Positions 43,251-56,715 of a DNA stretch of 64,000 bases are shown here, piece after piece. Numbering within the stretch: the stretch's first letter is position 1; every line of letters begins with the position of its first letter. The notes under the pieces were generated by a model. That model saw only the letters and a list, made by a program, of their open reading frames with translations. It made no database searches and was not told where the DNA came from. The stretch spans positions 102,493 through 166,492 of the forward strand of contig VXBM01000775.1 in NCBI GenBank assembly GCA_013400155.1, in the 5' to 3' direction. Source of the DNA: Helopsaltes ochotensis. Its lineage: Eukaryota > Chordata > Aves > Passeriformes > Locustellidae. The position numbers were made by a program, and so were the translations under genes.

Positions 43251-44935
43251 TGGCATTGTCCCTTTCCTCAAATGTCCCTCTGTCCCCACCTGCACAGCTC
43301 CAGCCATGAGCCTGAGCCTACAATCAGGAGGAGTTTTCCCATTAATTATCCCTGGTGCTGTTTTGGGATTTGAGCCTCCTGGCTGACAGCAGGGAGGGGA
43401 TGGGGACAGTGACCTGCTCACCACAGTGGGTACCACGAAGAGAAGCCTTTGCCCACATCTGGGGGCAAAACCAAACAGTGCTCCTGGAAGGCAACTTGTG
43501 TCACACCACCCAGAAGGACACAGGCAGCCACCTCTGCTGCCAACCAGCACACACAGGCAGTGGTCAGCTCCGGGCCATCTCCAGTGACCCTGCTGGCACC
43601 CCACAGCAGCCCCTGGAACCACATCCCAAAGGCACAGGCTGCTCCCTTCTCCTTATTCCCACATCATTTCTTTTCCTCCCCCTCCAAGTAGACACACAAA
43701 CACTTGCTACTCTTCTACAGACACAGATAAAGATATTTATTCTCCTCATTCCTTCCAGAGGGGCTTGAAAAGGGAGGATTTGCAGGCAAGTGAAGGCCTC
43801 CCTTTGAAATGAGGGGTATAAAATGCGGGCAGAGCACAGGCACAAACAGCTTCTGCCATCCATCCCCTGCCTCCTGCCCGGCTCCTGCCCAAACCAGGGG
43901 CTCTGGAGCCTTCCCAGCCCTTTGGGGAATGAACATGATGGGGATGAACGAGATCCTTGTTGCTCCGTGTGCACAGAGCCCAGCCCAAAGAGGGGGTGTC
44001 TGTGTACGATGGGTTTATTTTCACAGCAAATTCCAGTGTAAAAATCCAGGAAAGGCCATCTGAGAGGTCACCTGCACCCTCGTGGCCAGCACAAGGCATG
44101 CTCAGGAGCCAGCATTCCAAGTTTCCACCTCTCCAAGTGTCACAGAGAGCAAAGACAAACAGCACCACAAACAAAGGTTGACTTTTCTGCTGAATTCATT
44201 CCCTCCGCCTCCAAAAGCCATATGGTGCTTTGTGTATAGGGAGAGTTGCCATGGAGAGCCTGCCTGCAAGTCTGCCAGCACAACAGCCTGCATTAAGCTT
44301 GTAAATTCCTGGCCAAAAGAGCCAAAAAACCCTGGGAGCCAAAAAATCGGAGACCTTTGGTGTGGAGTGGCACTCCCCACGTGGAGAGCACTGTCCCCAG
44401 GTGCAGAGGGAGCCATGTGGTGACAGCTGGAGGGGTTTGCTCCCCCCATACCAGGAGCAGAGCCAGGGATGGCTGTGGGCCACCAGCACAGCACTGAACA
44501 GCCCCAATCCATGGCACAGGCTGAGCTCAGACTCTCACGTTCCCTCTGCTCTCCCCTCTGGACATCGAAGTCAAGTCCCAGCTGATCCCTGCTCTACTTC
44601 ACATCCCCTTCTCCCTGCCCCTCACACCACAAAGCAGCCTTTCCTTGCTTACACCCATCCCTTTCTCTTTCCTTTGTCCTCACTGAGAGCTGATGTGGTC
44701 AAAACACTTGGAATCTCCTCTGCCCTACTCTGCTCAAACCAAAGCTTTTGCCACCCTGGGAGTGGCATCAGGGACTGCCTTTTGTCCTCCGAGTGTCCAT
44801 GACCAGTTTCTGCTGCACTTCCAGCTCTAGCCATCACTCTCACTGCCACTCCAGCCACATCCATAAACATCGAAAAACTGTAAAGGTAAAAATCAGGCTC
44901 TGAGAGAGCTTCCAGGCAGCTTTACTGCTAAACCA

Positions 44936-45212
44936 TCACAGAATCATGGAATCATTCAGGTTGAAAAAGCCCTCTAAGGTCATCAAGGCCAACTGTTTTT
45001 CCCAGCACTGCCAAGGCCACCACCAATCTACGTCCCCAAGTGCCACATCTACATGGCTTTTAAATCCCCCCAGGGCTGGGGACCCCACCCCTGGCACTGT
45101 GCCAGTGCCTGACCACCCTTCCCATGAAGAAATTCTCCCAATATCCAACCTAAACCTCTCCTGGTACAACTTGAGGCTGTTTCCTCTTGTCCTGTCACTG
45201 GAAGCCAACATT
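44936..45212 (-). mobile_element. CR1 LINE fragment
   Basis: TCACAGAATCATGGAATCAT, AAAGCCCTCTAAGGTCATC, CCACATCTACATGGC, ATTCTCCCAATATCCAACC and TTCCTCTTGTCCTGTCACTG in reverse CR1 order. Confidence 0.92.
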
Positions 45213-45335
45213 TAAAAGCCATGTGGATGTGGCACCCGGGGACATGCGTCAATGGTGGCTTTGGCAGTGCTGGGGGAATGGTTGGTCTCAATAATCTCAG
45301 AGGGCTTTCCCAAACTAAATAATTCCATGGGCTCT
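45213..45335 (+). mobile_element. CR1 LINE fragment abutting an inverted copy
   Basis: TTAAAAGCCATGTGGATGTGG, GGTGGCTTTGGCAGTGCTGG, ATAATCTCAGAGGGC and AAATAATTCCATGGG in CR1 sense order. It directly follows the minus-orientation copy 44936-45212, so the two form a hairpin-like inverted pair. Confidence 0.85.
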
Positions 45336-46867
45336 CCATGGGGGTGGATGAGACCTCTTCCCATGTCTTGAACTTCAGAGCTCTCAGGTGTGCCAGAGTC
45401 ACCTGGGTTCTCCCAGGAATCCTCAGGAAAAGCAGTTCTGGGAAAAAGCTCCTGAAATAGATTCTAAAAACTGCTTCCAGAAGACAGGATCGCAGTGAAA
45501 AGGCACCTTGAGTGAAGGGCTGTGGGTACAGCAGTGACACATGGGTCACACAGAGCCAGTTTTATCAGCTTCCTATAGCAGTGACCTAGAAAAACAGCCT
45601 TTCAGGAGCATTTAAGTCATCTACCAACACACTGTACACACTGCTGCAAGCCACAGAGCCTCCAACTCCGAGTGATTCCAACAGGATGGATTATGTGAGC
45701 TCACAGACCTGCATTATTCAGTGTGGGAATAAGGCTTGGAACCTGCCTGAATGACACAGAGTAAAACAGACCCCAAAAATGAGCAGGACGAAGTTCTGGT
45801 TGGCTTAAGGGAGAAAAAGTGATATAAACCCAGCTCCCGTACTGGGAATGCTGCTGGAAAACAAGATACACACAGCCAAGTATTTAAAAGTTGCAGGAAT
45901 TTAGGAAGATCTTGCACAGGGGAAGCCATTATCCAGTATTTCCAGAGGCAGCTCGGGGTCTCGTGCTTAAGCACCCATGTGGTGTGATCCCTGTGGGATA
46001 AAGCCAGCCCCAATCCCACTCACACACCTTTTCCTTCCCCAAGGTGGCCCAGGAGTACATTTATGATCTGATGCTCCCATACAAGAGCAGCTTTCTGCTC
46101 TCTGCTTTCCCTGTAGCTCAGCTTCCCCTGGAGACGGGCCAATGGAGCAGGAGCACTTACTGAAAACTACCATTTCCCAACCCAAAATGTCACAGGGGAT
46201 GGAGCAAGCAGCAGCCCAGGCTCCAAGGGAGGCAGAGGCAGAATTAAGGTTGCTTACACAACCCTGGCTAATGCTCTTCAGCAGTCCCTCATCTCCTGAG
46301 CATCACTGCTCACAGACGGGGGCTCACCCCACGTTCCTTCCGATCCCCTTCCTATGGCGCAGGCCCTGCAGCCTCCTTCACACACACCATGGAAAGCCAC
46401 TGGGAAAGGCATTAACTTCAGGGCATCCAAGCCCTTTGGAAGCACAAATCCAGCTGCCTTCCCTTCATCTCAGAGGCCCGGTGAGCATCGCTGCCTCTGC
46501 CCCAGAGATGGACCAGGGGGCCACCATTGACACCTGGAATTTGTGCTCAGTGTAAAACATGAGATCTCATTTTTAATTCCCAGCAATCTTGAGTGGTCTT
46601 TTCAGTGTGTGCCAGTCACCAAGACCAGCTCAGATTCCTGCAGGCTTGCGCCAGCCAGGAACAAAGACTCACTGCTGGAGGTGTGGAAAATGAGGTGCTG
46701 GCCATGGCCGCCAGAAAGTGGCTTAGAGCCACTTTCTGATGGAGAGACAGCGTCCAAAATAGCACTTGCTTCCGGTGAGGAGACCTCCTGATGTCCTCCA
46801 GCTCCTTCACTCCTTCTGCTTCCAAATCTCTACACTTCTGGAAACTAAGCTGGATTCTTTAGACAGA

Positions 46868-46978
46868 GATCATAGAATCATTAAGGCTGGAAAAGCCCCA
46901 AGATCATCGAGTCCAACCATTAACCCAGCACTGCAAAGCTCACCACTACCCCATGTCCCTAAACTCCCTGCTCTATGA
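46868..46978 (-). mobile_element. CR1 LINE 3' fragment
   Basis: GATCATAGAATCATTAAGGC, GGAAAAGCCCCAAGATCATC and GAGTCCAACCATTAACCCAG in reverse CR1 order. Confidence 0.88.
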
Positions 46979-48517
46979 AGAGACTGAGGCAGGACCTCTT
47001 GAAGGAGCTCATGGAACTATGAACCAGCAGAACACCCCAAGTCAGCTCCCAGGAGCACATCAGTGCTGACTCAATCTTGGGGACAGCCAGTGCCCACTCT
47101 CCTGTCAAGGGTTTGAGAACCCTGACAGGGACTCCTTGAGATGCTCCACATCTGGGAGCTCACAGAGGACGAATGGCACCTTTTAGGTAAGACTGTCCCA
47201 CAAGCAAAATAAAATTAAAGAGAACCTTGACTCAGGAGCTCAAATGGACCAGAGGTTGTGACACCCCAAATAACACAGGCAGTTCCACAGGCTGGACTGA
47301 CTGGATGCCACCATCCCATCCTGAATGTGTCAGCCTTTCAGCTCAAAGCTCCCACATGGAGAAATCAGGATAAGAGTTAAACCCTGTTCAATCCTCCCCG
47401 GCTCAGAGCTTCCAACCCTGGGCCTAGGAAATGCTCACAATGTTCTTACCTCCAAGCATGGCTGAATTTCATTATCAGAGCAATGCCTGTGTGGGTCCAG
47501 GCACAGCTTCCAGACTCACAAGGATTAAAGGAAACACTTTCAACACCCACAGCACTTGCATCAACTAATGCAGGCATTAGTATTTGTTAGTCAGGTCTCA
47601 CTTGCCATTTCTGCCCTCCACTAGCCACACCAAAAACTGACCACATTTAATGTCAGGCCTCTCCAAAGCTGTCAGTGAGCCCTGGGAAGTGGTTTGGATC
47701 AGAACCACCCACCTGCCTCTGGAAAAGACATGATGGACAGGAGAGCTGTGAGTCTGGGTTGGGACTATAGACACCCCCTGCTCCAGCCTAGGCTACAACC
47801 TCAACAACAGAGCTGCAAAATCACCAATGGAAATGATTTATAAAGTTATTTATAAAGCCTCTGATCTCAGACTTGCCCTCTAGCTCTTGATTAGAACCCA
47901 GCCTGGGTCTAGGGGAAATTGGGATAGATAGAAGATAGATAAGAGGAGAGGCACTAAACTACACCTTCAGGAAGAATTCTCCCCAAGGTAGTGTTCCACA
48001 GTTCTGAGCCATCTCTTGGAAATGATGACTGCGCTGCTCAAAAACGTCCTGTGTGTTACAGGGAGGGTCAAGCCCCTGTGCCCTCCTGCTGCTTGGCCAT
48101 AGTAGAGCAGTATGGAGTCCCAGTCCTCCAAAATCCCTTAAAAGCTATGCAGAGTAACAGGAAAATGCTCCTGAAGGCACATGTTTGAATCCCCTTCTTT
48201 GTTTCTCCCCCTGATTCAAACATTGCCAGAAGATCCATTGGAAACTGCGCCAAACCATGTCCCACTTGTCACTGAAGGAGAGGGGAGATGCATTCCATTC
48301 CTTAAAGTGCTTTTGCTCCAACTGGCTTCTATATAGGAATCATCACCCAAAATAAAACCATGAAGGGGGTCCTGTAAAATTTGGGTTTGATCCTTTTTTC
48401 ATCCATGATTCATGACTGACCACTCCCCTGCAGGGGAAGGAGCACAGGAAGGAATTGGATCTTTTCAATCCAGAGTACCAGGGCTCCAGGAAGGCACCAA
48501 GGGGCTGAGAGGTGACA

Positions 48518-48610
48518 AACAGAATGGCTCAGGTTGGAGTAGACCTGCAAGATCATCAATTCCAGACATGGAAACAAGGTCCAAACAAGCCATTGCCCAG
48601 TTCCTCATCA
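48518..48610 (-). mobile_element. CR1 LINE remnant
   Basis: AGAATGGCTCAGGTTGGAG, then AGACCTGCAAGATCATCAAT is a diverged CR1 3' end of about 60-90 bases. Confidence 0.6.
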
Positions 48611-49433
48611 GGGGTGTTTTTATTAGAAGCTGTCACATCATCTCTGCTGAGCTCTCTATAATTATTCACTACACTAATAAAAATTCCTATTGCCTCGCTA
48701 GCAGTAAGTCCTTCCTATTCTAATGAGCAATAAACTGCCCAGTGATTTACAGGAGCAGTTTGGACTGTAAGAGCTTGGAAAAGAGGATCATGAGGGAGAA
48801 AGACAGTGAGGGACACATGGACCAGTCCAGGAGGGGACACAACCTGGGGTGGGCAGAATGGGAGTGAGATAATGTGAGCTGTGCTCAGCCAGAACACCGG
48901 AGAATTGGGAAATTTTTTTTTTCCCAACGTGTGGATGGCCACTGGAACCATCCCACCTGCTGCTCACCCACCCAACTGCTTCACCATAGTACTGATTTCC
49001 AGGAAATCCACATCACACGCAACCTCTCTTGTCCAAGGAAACGTTCTGGAGAAAAAAGCTTTTGCTACATCAACCTGTCAAGGGTGTCCCAGAGGTGCCA
49101 GGTCACCCAGTGCAGTCACCAGCCCCCAGGCTGTGACAGAGCCGGGCAGGGAGGAGCAGAAGTCCTAGGTGAGTAATTATCCCTCTGTTAATAACTCCGG
49201 ATTGACTGGATTCCTCAGGAGAAACGAACTGACAGCTGCTCAGGGCGCTGGGCTCCACTTTCCTTCACCCAAACTGGGGCAGGGACCTCCTGATCCCTGC
49301 CCAGGAGGAAGGACACATTCCCCACCTTCCCAGGCTGATCCAAGCATGGACAATCCCTCACTCTGGACTAACATCCAAACCTGAGACAGCAGAACAAGCA
49401 GGACAGAAACCACCCCCCACACCCCCGTGGAGC

Positions 49434-49466
49434 CACCAGCCCAGCCCAGCCCAGCCCAGCCCAGCC
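49434..49466. repeat. (CCAGC)n microsatellite
   Basis: Six consecutive CCAGC pentamers followed by CCTCC. Confidence 0.9.
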
Positions 49467-50554
49467 TCCTCCCACGCACTCCCCAAACCTCAGGCGAGCC
49501 CAGCTCTCAAAAGCATTCCCAGCACCAGATGTGGAGGAAAACAGCATGGCCCAGAAAGGGAATCCTGCAATGGAGAAACAGAGGCAGCAGATGGAAGAGG
49601 AGAAACGTTACTTAACAGAACCTGCTCCTGTTTTCTCTTTAGTCATCATCTCCATAGAAGAGCACGCTAAGAGCTGCTCCAAAGCTCCAATAAAGCACTG
49701 CTCCCTGTTTTCATCTTCCTGGGAAAACAGGTAGTCCCTGCAGTGGGTTTTATCCTCCTTTCCCAGAAAAATTTGCTTTCTTTTGGGCATCAGATTTGTC
49801 TTTATCAGGTTGGGTTATGGTTTGTGTGTCAAAAAGCCACCACAGGTTTCTTCACTTGAGGACTCATGGAAGTCTCTCCACTCTGGAATTAGCTTTGATT
49901 GCCAGATCTGCCTACACAGCAATGCTTTCCCTCCCAAGGAATGCTGAACCAATAGTGATTCTTTGGGGATTTGATCCCAGCTTTAATCCCAGCTTTGAAC
50001 CAGAATTCCCTCGGCCTGAGCATGTATTTCAGACCTGTTACACTCCACGACAGTGACTGCACACAGCCGGATTTCTCAGGCATATGCTCCAAAGCAGGAA
50101 TCCATAAAAGGGGAGAGGTTCCTAAAGAAGGGACTCTCAGAGGGCCAGAGATTCCCACGCCAATTTCCCGTTCCCTGGCCCCCAGGGCCGCGGAGCCTTC
50201 GCAGCCGTTTTCCAGCAGCGCGTTTGAGCGATTCCTTGCTGTTCTCATCCCGGAGCTGCCTATGGACACAGCTCTCCCAACACTTGTGCGCCTCTCCCGA
50301 AAGTAGGTCAATGCAGTATGTCATCTGCCAGGCTGCTTTTGGGAAGCACAGCTCCCTCTCAGCCACGGAGCACCCGGAGCACAGCAGCCTCTCCCCGCGT
50401 GTCACCCTTCACCCAGCTGCCACATTGATAAAGTCAGTACAAACAAGTGTTTAGGGAAATCAAAAGAGAAATGCAAGCTAAAAAACTGCTCTGCTGAGCC
50501 AGAAATGCTCCCCCCCATCAGCATCCGAGTCCTTGTCCTGGTATATTGTTATTA

Positions 50555-50652
50555 GATCGAGTCCATTAATGGTCGGATTCAATGATTCTAAAGGACATTT
50601 CCAACCTAAATTATTCTAAAGGACTTTTCCAACCTAAATGATTCTATGTCTG
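50555..50652 (+). mobile_element. CR1 LINE 3' tail with internal duplication
   Basis: AATGATTCTAAAGGACATTTCC, then AACCTAAATTATTCTAAAGG, then ACTTTTCCAACCTAAATGATTCTATG. The last ~28 bases of the CR1 3' end are present nearly twice in tandem. Confidence 0.75.
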
Positions 50653-51243
50653 TATTAGAGCAGAAATGGTGACCTACAAGAGCTCAAGAAGAGTGTGATC
50701 TGTGGTTCCATTCCCAGCTGCTCCTCAGCTCCCAGCAATTGCTCCAGCTTCCAAGGGGAACCAAAAATTACCCCCGCTCACCCAAGCCTCCCTGCTCACA
50801 CTGCCACGGGGAAGAGCCTGCAGCCAGGATCTGCTGCATCCTGGGGGCTGCACAGCCGGAGAGAAAGTTCTTCACACACAGGAGCGTTCGGGGGCTCCTG
50901 GGAGCAGAAGAGAGACTCTTCTTGTCCAAGGCCACTGCAGCTGGAGGAAAGGAGCACCCACCTCAATGCCCCTGCCCTGGGGCTGAAGGTGTGCCCTGCT
51001 CCACCCTGGAACAGCCTCCAGCTGGGCTGGATTCACACCTGCTTAGTTCTGCTGTTTGCATCTCCACACAGAGGATCAGCCCCTCACAGAGGGGTCTCTG
51101 TGCCCGGGATACACCCAACCCTCCTGGCAGAAGGATGGAGACAGACCCCAGGTCCCTGTGACCACAGAGCACCCCCAAAGCAGCTCAGTTCCAACCCTCA
51201 CGCTCCTAATTCCCCATGAGCACAGAGTTACACAGACTCAACA

Positions 51244-51605
51244 GAATCCCAGAATCACTGGGCCTGGAAAGACCTCTAAGATCATCCAGTCCAATCTGTG
51301 CCCACCTTGTCACCAGCCCAGAGCACTGAGTGCCACATCCAGACTTTCCCTGGACACCTCCAGGGATGGGGACTACAACACCCACCTGGGCAGCCCCTTC
51401 CAATTCCTGGTCGCCCTTTCCACGAGGAAATTCCTCCTGATGTCCAACCTGAACCTCCCCTAGCACAGCTTGAGAACATTTCCTCTCATCCTGTCCCTGT
51501 TCCCTGGGAGCAGAGCCCAACCCCCCTGGCTGTCCCCTCCTGTCAGGGAGTTGTGCAGAGCCGGAAGGCCCCACCTGAGCCTCCTTTTCTCTGGGCTAAA
51601 GAACC
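51244..51605 (-). mobile_element. CR1 LINE fragment
   Basis: AATCCCAGAATCACTGGGCC, AGATCATCCAGTCCAATC, GGCAGCCCCTTCCAATTCC, ATTCCTCCTGATGTCCAACC and CTCCTGTCAGGGAGTTGTGC in reverse CR1 order. It resembles 876-1340. Confidence 0.92.
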
Positions 51606-52020
51606 TCAGTAAAGCACTCACACATTTTTATGGGCAGGCCTAGTGGTTTCCAATACAACCCCCTAAGTGCCACTATTTCAAGGAAAAAAATCCAAATTAA
51701 TTCCAAGAAAGCCTTGGCTGCTCCTGCCCCTGGCAGAAGCGGGCACAGACAAGCATGTGGACTCCAGACTTGACTGGCAAAATCCTAGTGCTACAATCAT
51801 TCTCCTGCACCACAGAGATGAGCAGAACCCTGAGCTCCCAAGAACAGCACAGGGATTATATTTTTTTCAAGTATCGACATGAATTTTAAAGAGCCATTTA
51901 AATCTCCACTCCTTTCAGAATTAACACTCATCTTCCTAAAGTCCTTATCCCCACCAGCACTATGTACAGCACATCCATATGGATCTGCCAGAGCACAGCA
52001 AGATGCAAAGGCAAAAAAAG

Positions 52021-52051
52021 AAAAAAAAAAAAAAANAAAAAAAAAAAAAAA
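52021..52051. repeat. poly-A run containing an ambiguous base
   Basis: A run of about 31 bases of A holds the only N in the window, at 52036, and is preceded by another A-run. This is probably a homopolymer base-call or assembly uncertainty. The preceding sequence is not a recognised SINE or LINE tail. Confidence 0.9.
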
Positions 52052-55000
52052 GCAGAAGACATAATGAGAGCAATTTGGGGTTTATTCTTGCTCATGAATC
52101 AATCTTGATTTCCCATTCACGGCAGCCCCCGTTCCCTGCACGCCAGCTGTACACAAAGAGGCATCTGTCCTACCTTCAGCCATCAAAGGAGCTGTGTCCC
52201 TGTGGATGGTGGTTTAGCCAGGGTTAGGAACAGGCAGGAGCAGCGGGAAGGTCTCCACTGCAGCAGTGCTGCATGAATCCAGGGATCAGCAGATCCGAGG
52301 GGAACGTAGGAAGTGCTCAAAGCGGTGCCAGATACTCACCGAGTTTAGTCAAACGTGCACACGAGCTCTGCTTCCATCTGCCGAGCCTTGGGCAAGGCTT
52401 TCCTTTTAAAAAGCAAACGCCTGGAATATTCAATTGGGCCTGGCCACCCCCGCTGAGAGCTCGTGCTCAGGTGTCAGCAGTGGCCTGTTGGAAAACCACT
52501 GCATTTCCAGCCCCCAGGTGGGGCAGAGAGCGCTGAGGATGCACACAGACAGCCCCAGCAATAACCACGGGACTGGGAGAGGAAGGGAATGCAAGCTTTG
52601 GCTTCTGGAATTATCCCTGGGCAAAGGAAGCTTTCCTTTTGCGTAGCAAAAGCCATCTGCAATGCAGATCCTACAGAGGGGGGAAACAGCCTCCACACAA
52701 AGCAAACAGGGGGTTACTGGATATCCAACACCTTGGAATGCCCCACGGAGCCAGCGGGATCCGGGTCACCAGGGCAGCCAGCCTGGCTCTCCCAGGCCCA
52801 CGAGTGGCTCTGAGTGTCCCTGAGTGGCTTCCACGCACGGTGGGATCCGAGGTGGCATCTGAGCACTGTCAGACCCCAAGGCACGGCCAAGAGCCAGAGC
52901 AGTGGGAGCAGGGAATGTGGAACACAGCCTGCTGTGGGGTAGCTCCTCGGATCTGGTTCTGGAGCTGCTGTGCAGTGCCCTCCTGGTTCTAAGCCTTTAA
53001 GGTCCAAGGTTGCAGTGCATCCTCGCACCCAAGTGGATGTTTCCAAATAAGGAAAAGGGTTTCAGCTTCTCCTCGAGACTTTTAAGGAAGAAAAACCAGA
53101 ATCTTCCATGGCCTTCTTACCGTGGTTGGCTCAGTGCCAAGACAAAGGCACCTCTTGGTCTCTGTAGCTGTTCGTCAAAAATGCAGCTAGTTTCTATTGG
53201 GCAGCAAGGCAAAAGCCCTCCTAAAATATCAAGTACTTAAGAAGGAGCACAGAGGTACTCAGGGCTCTTTGGGGTGTCTTCGCCAGGCGTAAGGGGCTTT
53301 CCTGCACCTGCACACGGCTTCTGTTGGTTTTTGTATCGTTTGTTATTTTCTCTTTTGTTAAAACCTTTGCTTTACAAAACACACCTGAAGAGTTGTCTCG
53401 CAAATATTTTAAGCCATTTCTGAGAAGTTGCAGGCCAGCCCTCAGAGCTTGATACGTCTTCCTGGGGCGCAAAACACTCTGGCCACCACGCAGCCTGCAT
53501 TAGTCCAACACTCACATCCTCCATTCGGAGAAGGACTGGATGTGGGCTTTCCTCTCAGGAAATTCCCAGCTGACACTCAGGAGCTCACCAACCTTTCCTG
53601 ACATGGCTGCAGAAACTGTGGAAATGCTCTGAGATCCTCCCTCCCAGGGATGCTCCCGGGATGGGAGAGCACACAGAGGCTCAACCCAACAGCAATTCCC
53701 GCTGCTGCCAGTTCCAGTGAGGAATGGCGTGGTGCTCCCATACAGGCAGAGCCCCAGCCTGACCCCCCAGCCCTGTATTCAGCATCCTGCCCTGTCTGCT
53801 CCAGCTTCCCAGCTCCAGGCTTTTCCCTCCAGCCAGCCTCTGGGGAGCTGAAGGTGCTCCTCCTGGTCCAAGACACTTATTCAGCCCCTAGAGTATCTTT
53901 CCTTTGCCACAGTGGATTCCTGATCCAGCTCCTCCAAAGCTGGCATTGCCAGGGGTCTCCTAGGTCTTCTTCCTTGCAAGCAGGAACTTTCTTAGAGCTT
54001 CCAGGTTTGGGTGTTGGCTCTCGACGTGGATTTTCCATCTCCCCAAATCCAAAGGGCTTTTAGTTGAAGCATTTAAAAAATAAACAATAATAAAAAAAAA
54101 GAGATGTGACTATTTCCATCCTCAGGCCCTCCCCTGAGCTCCTGGACACATCCACCCCTCAGTGGATGCACTGTCTGTTCTCAGAGCACAGGGGCTCCTT
54201 TGTTCAGGGATCAGAAGCCAAGGTAGAAGGGGTGGATGAGGCTGGGAGCTCCAGGAATGCACCTTTCCCTGCCTGGCACAGAGGTCCCTTAGACTGGCTG
54301 ACACCTCCACTGTCACCTTCCCTGTGTGCAGGGGCACCTCCCAGAGCCCCTTCCCAGCAGGCTGCTCCCTGGAAGACAGATGTTACAGATGTTTCAGCTC
54401 CGAGGAGGTCTGTGAATGCCACAACTTTTTCCTTACCCCTGTGAGTTGCAGTGTGAGCAGAGAGATGTTCAGTTTGTCCTGCTGAGTGCTGGGAGACCCC
54501 TGCAGAAAAACCAAGTGTCTGAAGCTTAAAAGGTTTCTAATACCTTGGCAAGGGAAGGAGGCTGCTCGTGAGCACAGGCCTGGTTGTGTGCCTGCATCCA
54601 GCTGTGGCTGATCCACCCCATCCTTTATTTTTGCCACCAAAGTGCCCCTCCAGCTGTTCCTGCATCCAGGACACAGAGGAGCAGAGCTGCTCCTTGGTCC
54701 AGGCACCTCAGCTTGTGATTCCATCCCAGGGCAGCTCCTTGCCACACAAACAGACTCCTTACCCCCAGGCTGAGATTTCCAAGGGGCTGGGATGCAATCC
54801 CTGGTTCCTGTTTCTCCCTGAGGACATCCTCCATGAGCTGGAGCTCCTCATTGTGATGACTGCAGCAGTCACACTGGCTCCCTCCCTGTTTCTTTTCCCT
54901 TGAATCTCACTGATGGTAGCCAGATGCACCAGGTCTTCCTCTGGCTGAGAATTCTTCAGGCCTCAAAACCCAGCTTTTTTAAGCATCATACTCTCCTTCA

Positions 55001-56529
55001 TTACTGCCTTCCCTCCATTATCAGCTTCTCAAGTTTTACAATCCAAGGCTGTAAAATTCCACTTTTCAGAGTTATTTATCCCCCTTGACACGCTGCCAGT
55101 GTTGGATGCACATTTCCCCCTCTGCTGTGCAGACTGCCCAGTCACTCAGGCATCATTCACACAGATTTTAAAAGCAGGCAAGCCACTCCTTGTGGAGCAG
55201 GGAAGGACAAGGGGATCCCAGCAGCCACGAGCAGGAAGGGCTGGAACACAGCAGTCCATGGGGAGCTGAACCTGTCCCAGCAGCACCTCTGTCCCCACAG
55301 TCCCCAGGCCTAAGGACAGAGCTCAGCAACCTGAGAGCCACAGGCTCAGCTCTTTCCACAGCTGGGAAACCCTCTGGAAGGACGCCTTGGCCATTCACAC
55401 TGCAGCCATAAATAAATCCATGAGAACCACGCTTCCCCATCCAGCCTTCACTTTGGGGAGGGCAGAAGGCAGCCACGAGTGGCTAAAACCTCAAATCCTT
55501 TGCTCTGCCCCCTCACAGCCAGCATTACCTGGCCAGAGACCAGAGCTGGCCCATGGCAGTGCAGAGGTGGCCCTGGGGCTTTGTGTGAGGGCTTCAGTGG
55601 TTCTTGCTCCACGCTGGAGGCAGAGCAAGCACCAGGAGCCCTGATCAGCCTGTTCCTCAGGCAGTGGGACATGCCTCTGGCACAGGGACAGCACAGGGAT
55701 CTCAGCATCCTGCATGTAAAGGCCAAGTGGACACAACAGCAGTTGTGAGAAATGCAGCTGACAGAGGAAATTTGGCTGGGCTTGTAACTGCACCTTCAGC
55801 CTGCCAGGCTCGAGGCAAATCCCAGCTGCTCTCTTCAGGGAATTCTCCAGAGAGAGAAAGGGAGAGAAGAGTGGAACACCCTCAGAAATAAACCCTGCAT
55901 TAACACAGACACCAAAAGGTCCAAGCTGACACCAGCTCTCAGTTCTATGACTGACCCAAGAATTACAGAGCACCAAGAAATCCAGCAGAGCATTCCCCGG
56001 ATAAAAATAGGCCCAGCTAATTAACAAACCTTGTTAAAAGGGACACCCAGCAGCAGCATGACCTCTGCTTTGGCTACAAAGGGATGATCAATATTGACTG
56101 TCTCAAGAGCAGCAGCAACTCCTTCAGATTGCTTCAATGTGAGCAATGCTCAGCTGTGAGACTCAAAGAACCTCTTCTGCTCCCTGCCCTGGGCTTCTTT
56201 TATAACCATTTAATGCCATGTGTTGTTAGAGAGCTCAGCCCTTCCTAACCACTGTAATAAACACATATCAATCTCTTTCACATTTAATAAATAGAGACCC
56301 TAAAAGCTTTGCCTGGATCTGCTTTTCCCGTTCAATTAATAGAACACAACACCAAAGTGATGAATTATTGAGGAGAAACACGAGCCTGGGCTTTCACAAA
56401 CACTCTACTCCAACGGCAATTTATTACAAATTAATAGTGTGCTGCATTCCTCCTGCTTCCTGGCAGCTGGGAATTGGTCAGGCTACACCAGGAAACTTGG
56501 GAGCTGCCATAAAACACTGCAGTCCTGAG

Positions 56530-56715
56530 CTCAAATAATCCTGGAGTGGTTTGGGTGGGAAAGGAGCTTAAAGCTCATCCCATTCCAACCCCAACACCTT
56601 CCACTGTCCCAGGCTGCTCCCAGCCCCTTCCAGGCTGGCCTTGGACACTTCCAGGGATCCAGGGGCAGCCACAGCTTCTCTGGGCACCCTGTGCCAGGGC
56701 CTCCCCACCCCTGCA
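56530..56715 (-). mobile_element. CR1 LINE fragment
   Basis: GGAGTGGTTTGGGTGGGAAAG, CCACTGTCCCAGGCTGCTCC, GGATCCAGGGGCAGCCACAG and GTGCCAGGGCCTCCCCACC in reverse CR1 order. Confidence 0.9.
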
